From Acidobacteriota bacterium (lineage in GTDB: Bacteria; Acidobacteriota; Vicinamibacteria; Vicinamibacterales; JACQTH01), in contig JACQTH010000413.1 in the NCBI GenBank assembly GCA_016210935.1, positions 1 to 7,097 on the forward strand: DNA of 7,097 nt, written 5' to 3'. Below the pieces are notes generated by a model. That model was given only the letters and a program-made list of their open reading frames with translations, ran no database searches and was not told where the DNA came from. Below, in pieces: positions 6,886 through 7,097 of the stretch. Numbering within the stretch: the first letter of the stretch is position 1; every line of letters starts with the position of its first letter. Both the position numbers and the translations under genes were made by a program.

Positions 6886-7097
6886 CTGGCTCGCGGTTAC
6901 GGCAGCCCGTTACGCCTGTTCGAGCAACACTGTCCGTTTCGCGCGCCGGGCCACGGCGGATCGGCATATGCGGAGGACCGGTGTGAAGAGCCAGAAGTCG
7001 AGAATCGTGCCGCTGATACTCTCGTGGCAGGGCTATCACGTCTTTGCATTGCCACAAAAAACTCCAACCTCAGCTCAACATCGATAAGGACCAACAC
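6886..7097. other. Upstream region without a convincing gene
   Basis: I found no gene supported by motifs here. A 66-codon minus-strand frame (7097-6897) begins with GTG at the window edge and has a low-complexity, arginine- and serine-rich product without family resemblance. Bases 7021-7097 are about 49% GC by hand count, visibly lower than the flanking coding DNA, which fits an intergenic region. A GCATATGC palindrome (6964-6971) and a GTGGCA/TGCCAC inverted repeat with a 20-base loop (7024-7055) are present. Neither has an assignable role. The gene to the right lies beyond the window. Confidence 0.5.

Noticed and set aside
7024..7055. GTGGCA...TGCCAC inverted repeat next to an A/T run, as a terminator
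   Set aside because: The stem is only 6 bases with a 20-base loop. On the minus strand the T-run precedes the stem, and on the plus strand the run is of A, so neither orientation fits an intrinsic terminator.
3656..7087. 1143-codon plus-strand open frame as a real gene
   Set aside because: It is antisense to receptor B in codon register and explained by rarity of TTA, CTA and TCA codons in the sense gene. The product shows no domains or signal.
6897..7097. 66-codon minus-strand frame starting at the window edge
   Set aside because: No recognisable motif; low-complexity composition. It could be the tail of something beyond the window, but nothing supports that.
1..7097. tRNA, CRISPR array, insertion sequence or attachment site
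   Set aside because: No cloverleaf-like stretch, regularly spaced repeat, transposase motif or terminal repeats were seen on reading the window.

Overview
The window is high-GC bacterial DNA holding two large genes, both on the minus strand and head to tail. Both encode Oar-like TonB-dependent outer-membrane receptors: a signal peptide, a carboxypeptidase-regulatory-like (transthyretin-like) domain, a plug, and a very large beta-barrel. The sequence style (N-termini such as TTTGSISGTVLDASGQ, the DPLTGxPFPGNxIP barrel motif, WFxTxxF near the C-terminus) is typical of the receptor families that are greatly expanded in Acidobacteriota, for example Vicinamibacteria-type soil lineages. That assignment is an inference from family style; no phylogenetic marker gene is present.

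Layout, in the direction of transcription (right to left). Positions 7097-6806 are a non-coding upstream region. It contains a plausible sigma70-type promoter (6857-6885) overlapped by a CG-centred inverted repeat (6867-6882), then a purine-rich ribosome binding site. Positions 6805-3296 encode a complete 1169-residue receptor (receptor B). A 60-base gap follows, with a good ribosome binding site and at most a weak second promoter. Positions 3235-1 encode a second receptor (receptor A), 1078 residues long before it runs off the window edge. About 45 C-terminal residues are probably missing. Receptor A reads open without interruption from its ATG to base 1.

The two genes probably form one transcription unit, because the gap is short and shows no convincing terminator. 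The receptors would each import, or help export, a large substrate across the outer membrane using TonB/ExbBD energy. The substrate cannot be read from the sequence, and no SusD-like partner, enzyme or regulator lies in the window. The proteins are clearly related in architecture but diverged in sequence, so they are old paralogues and not a recent duplication.

I see no mobile element, RNA gene, CRISPR array or novel defence-like system. The very long plus-strand open frames are in-register antisense shadows of the two receptors. The points most worth a second look are the promoter/inverted-repeat arrangement, a nine-glycine GGC-repeat tract in the plug of receptor B, the cysteine difference between the two barrels, and TonB-box-like motifs located after the regulatory domain.
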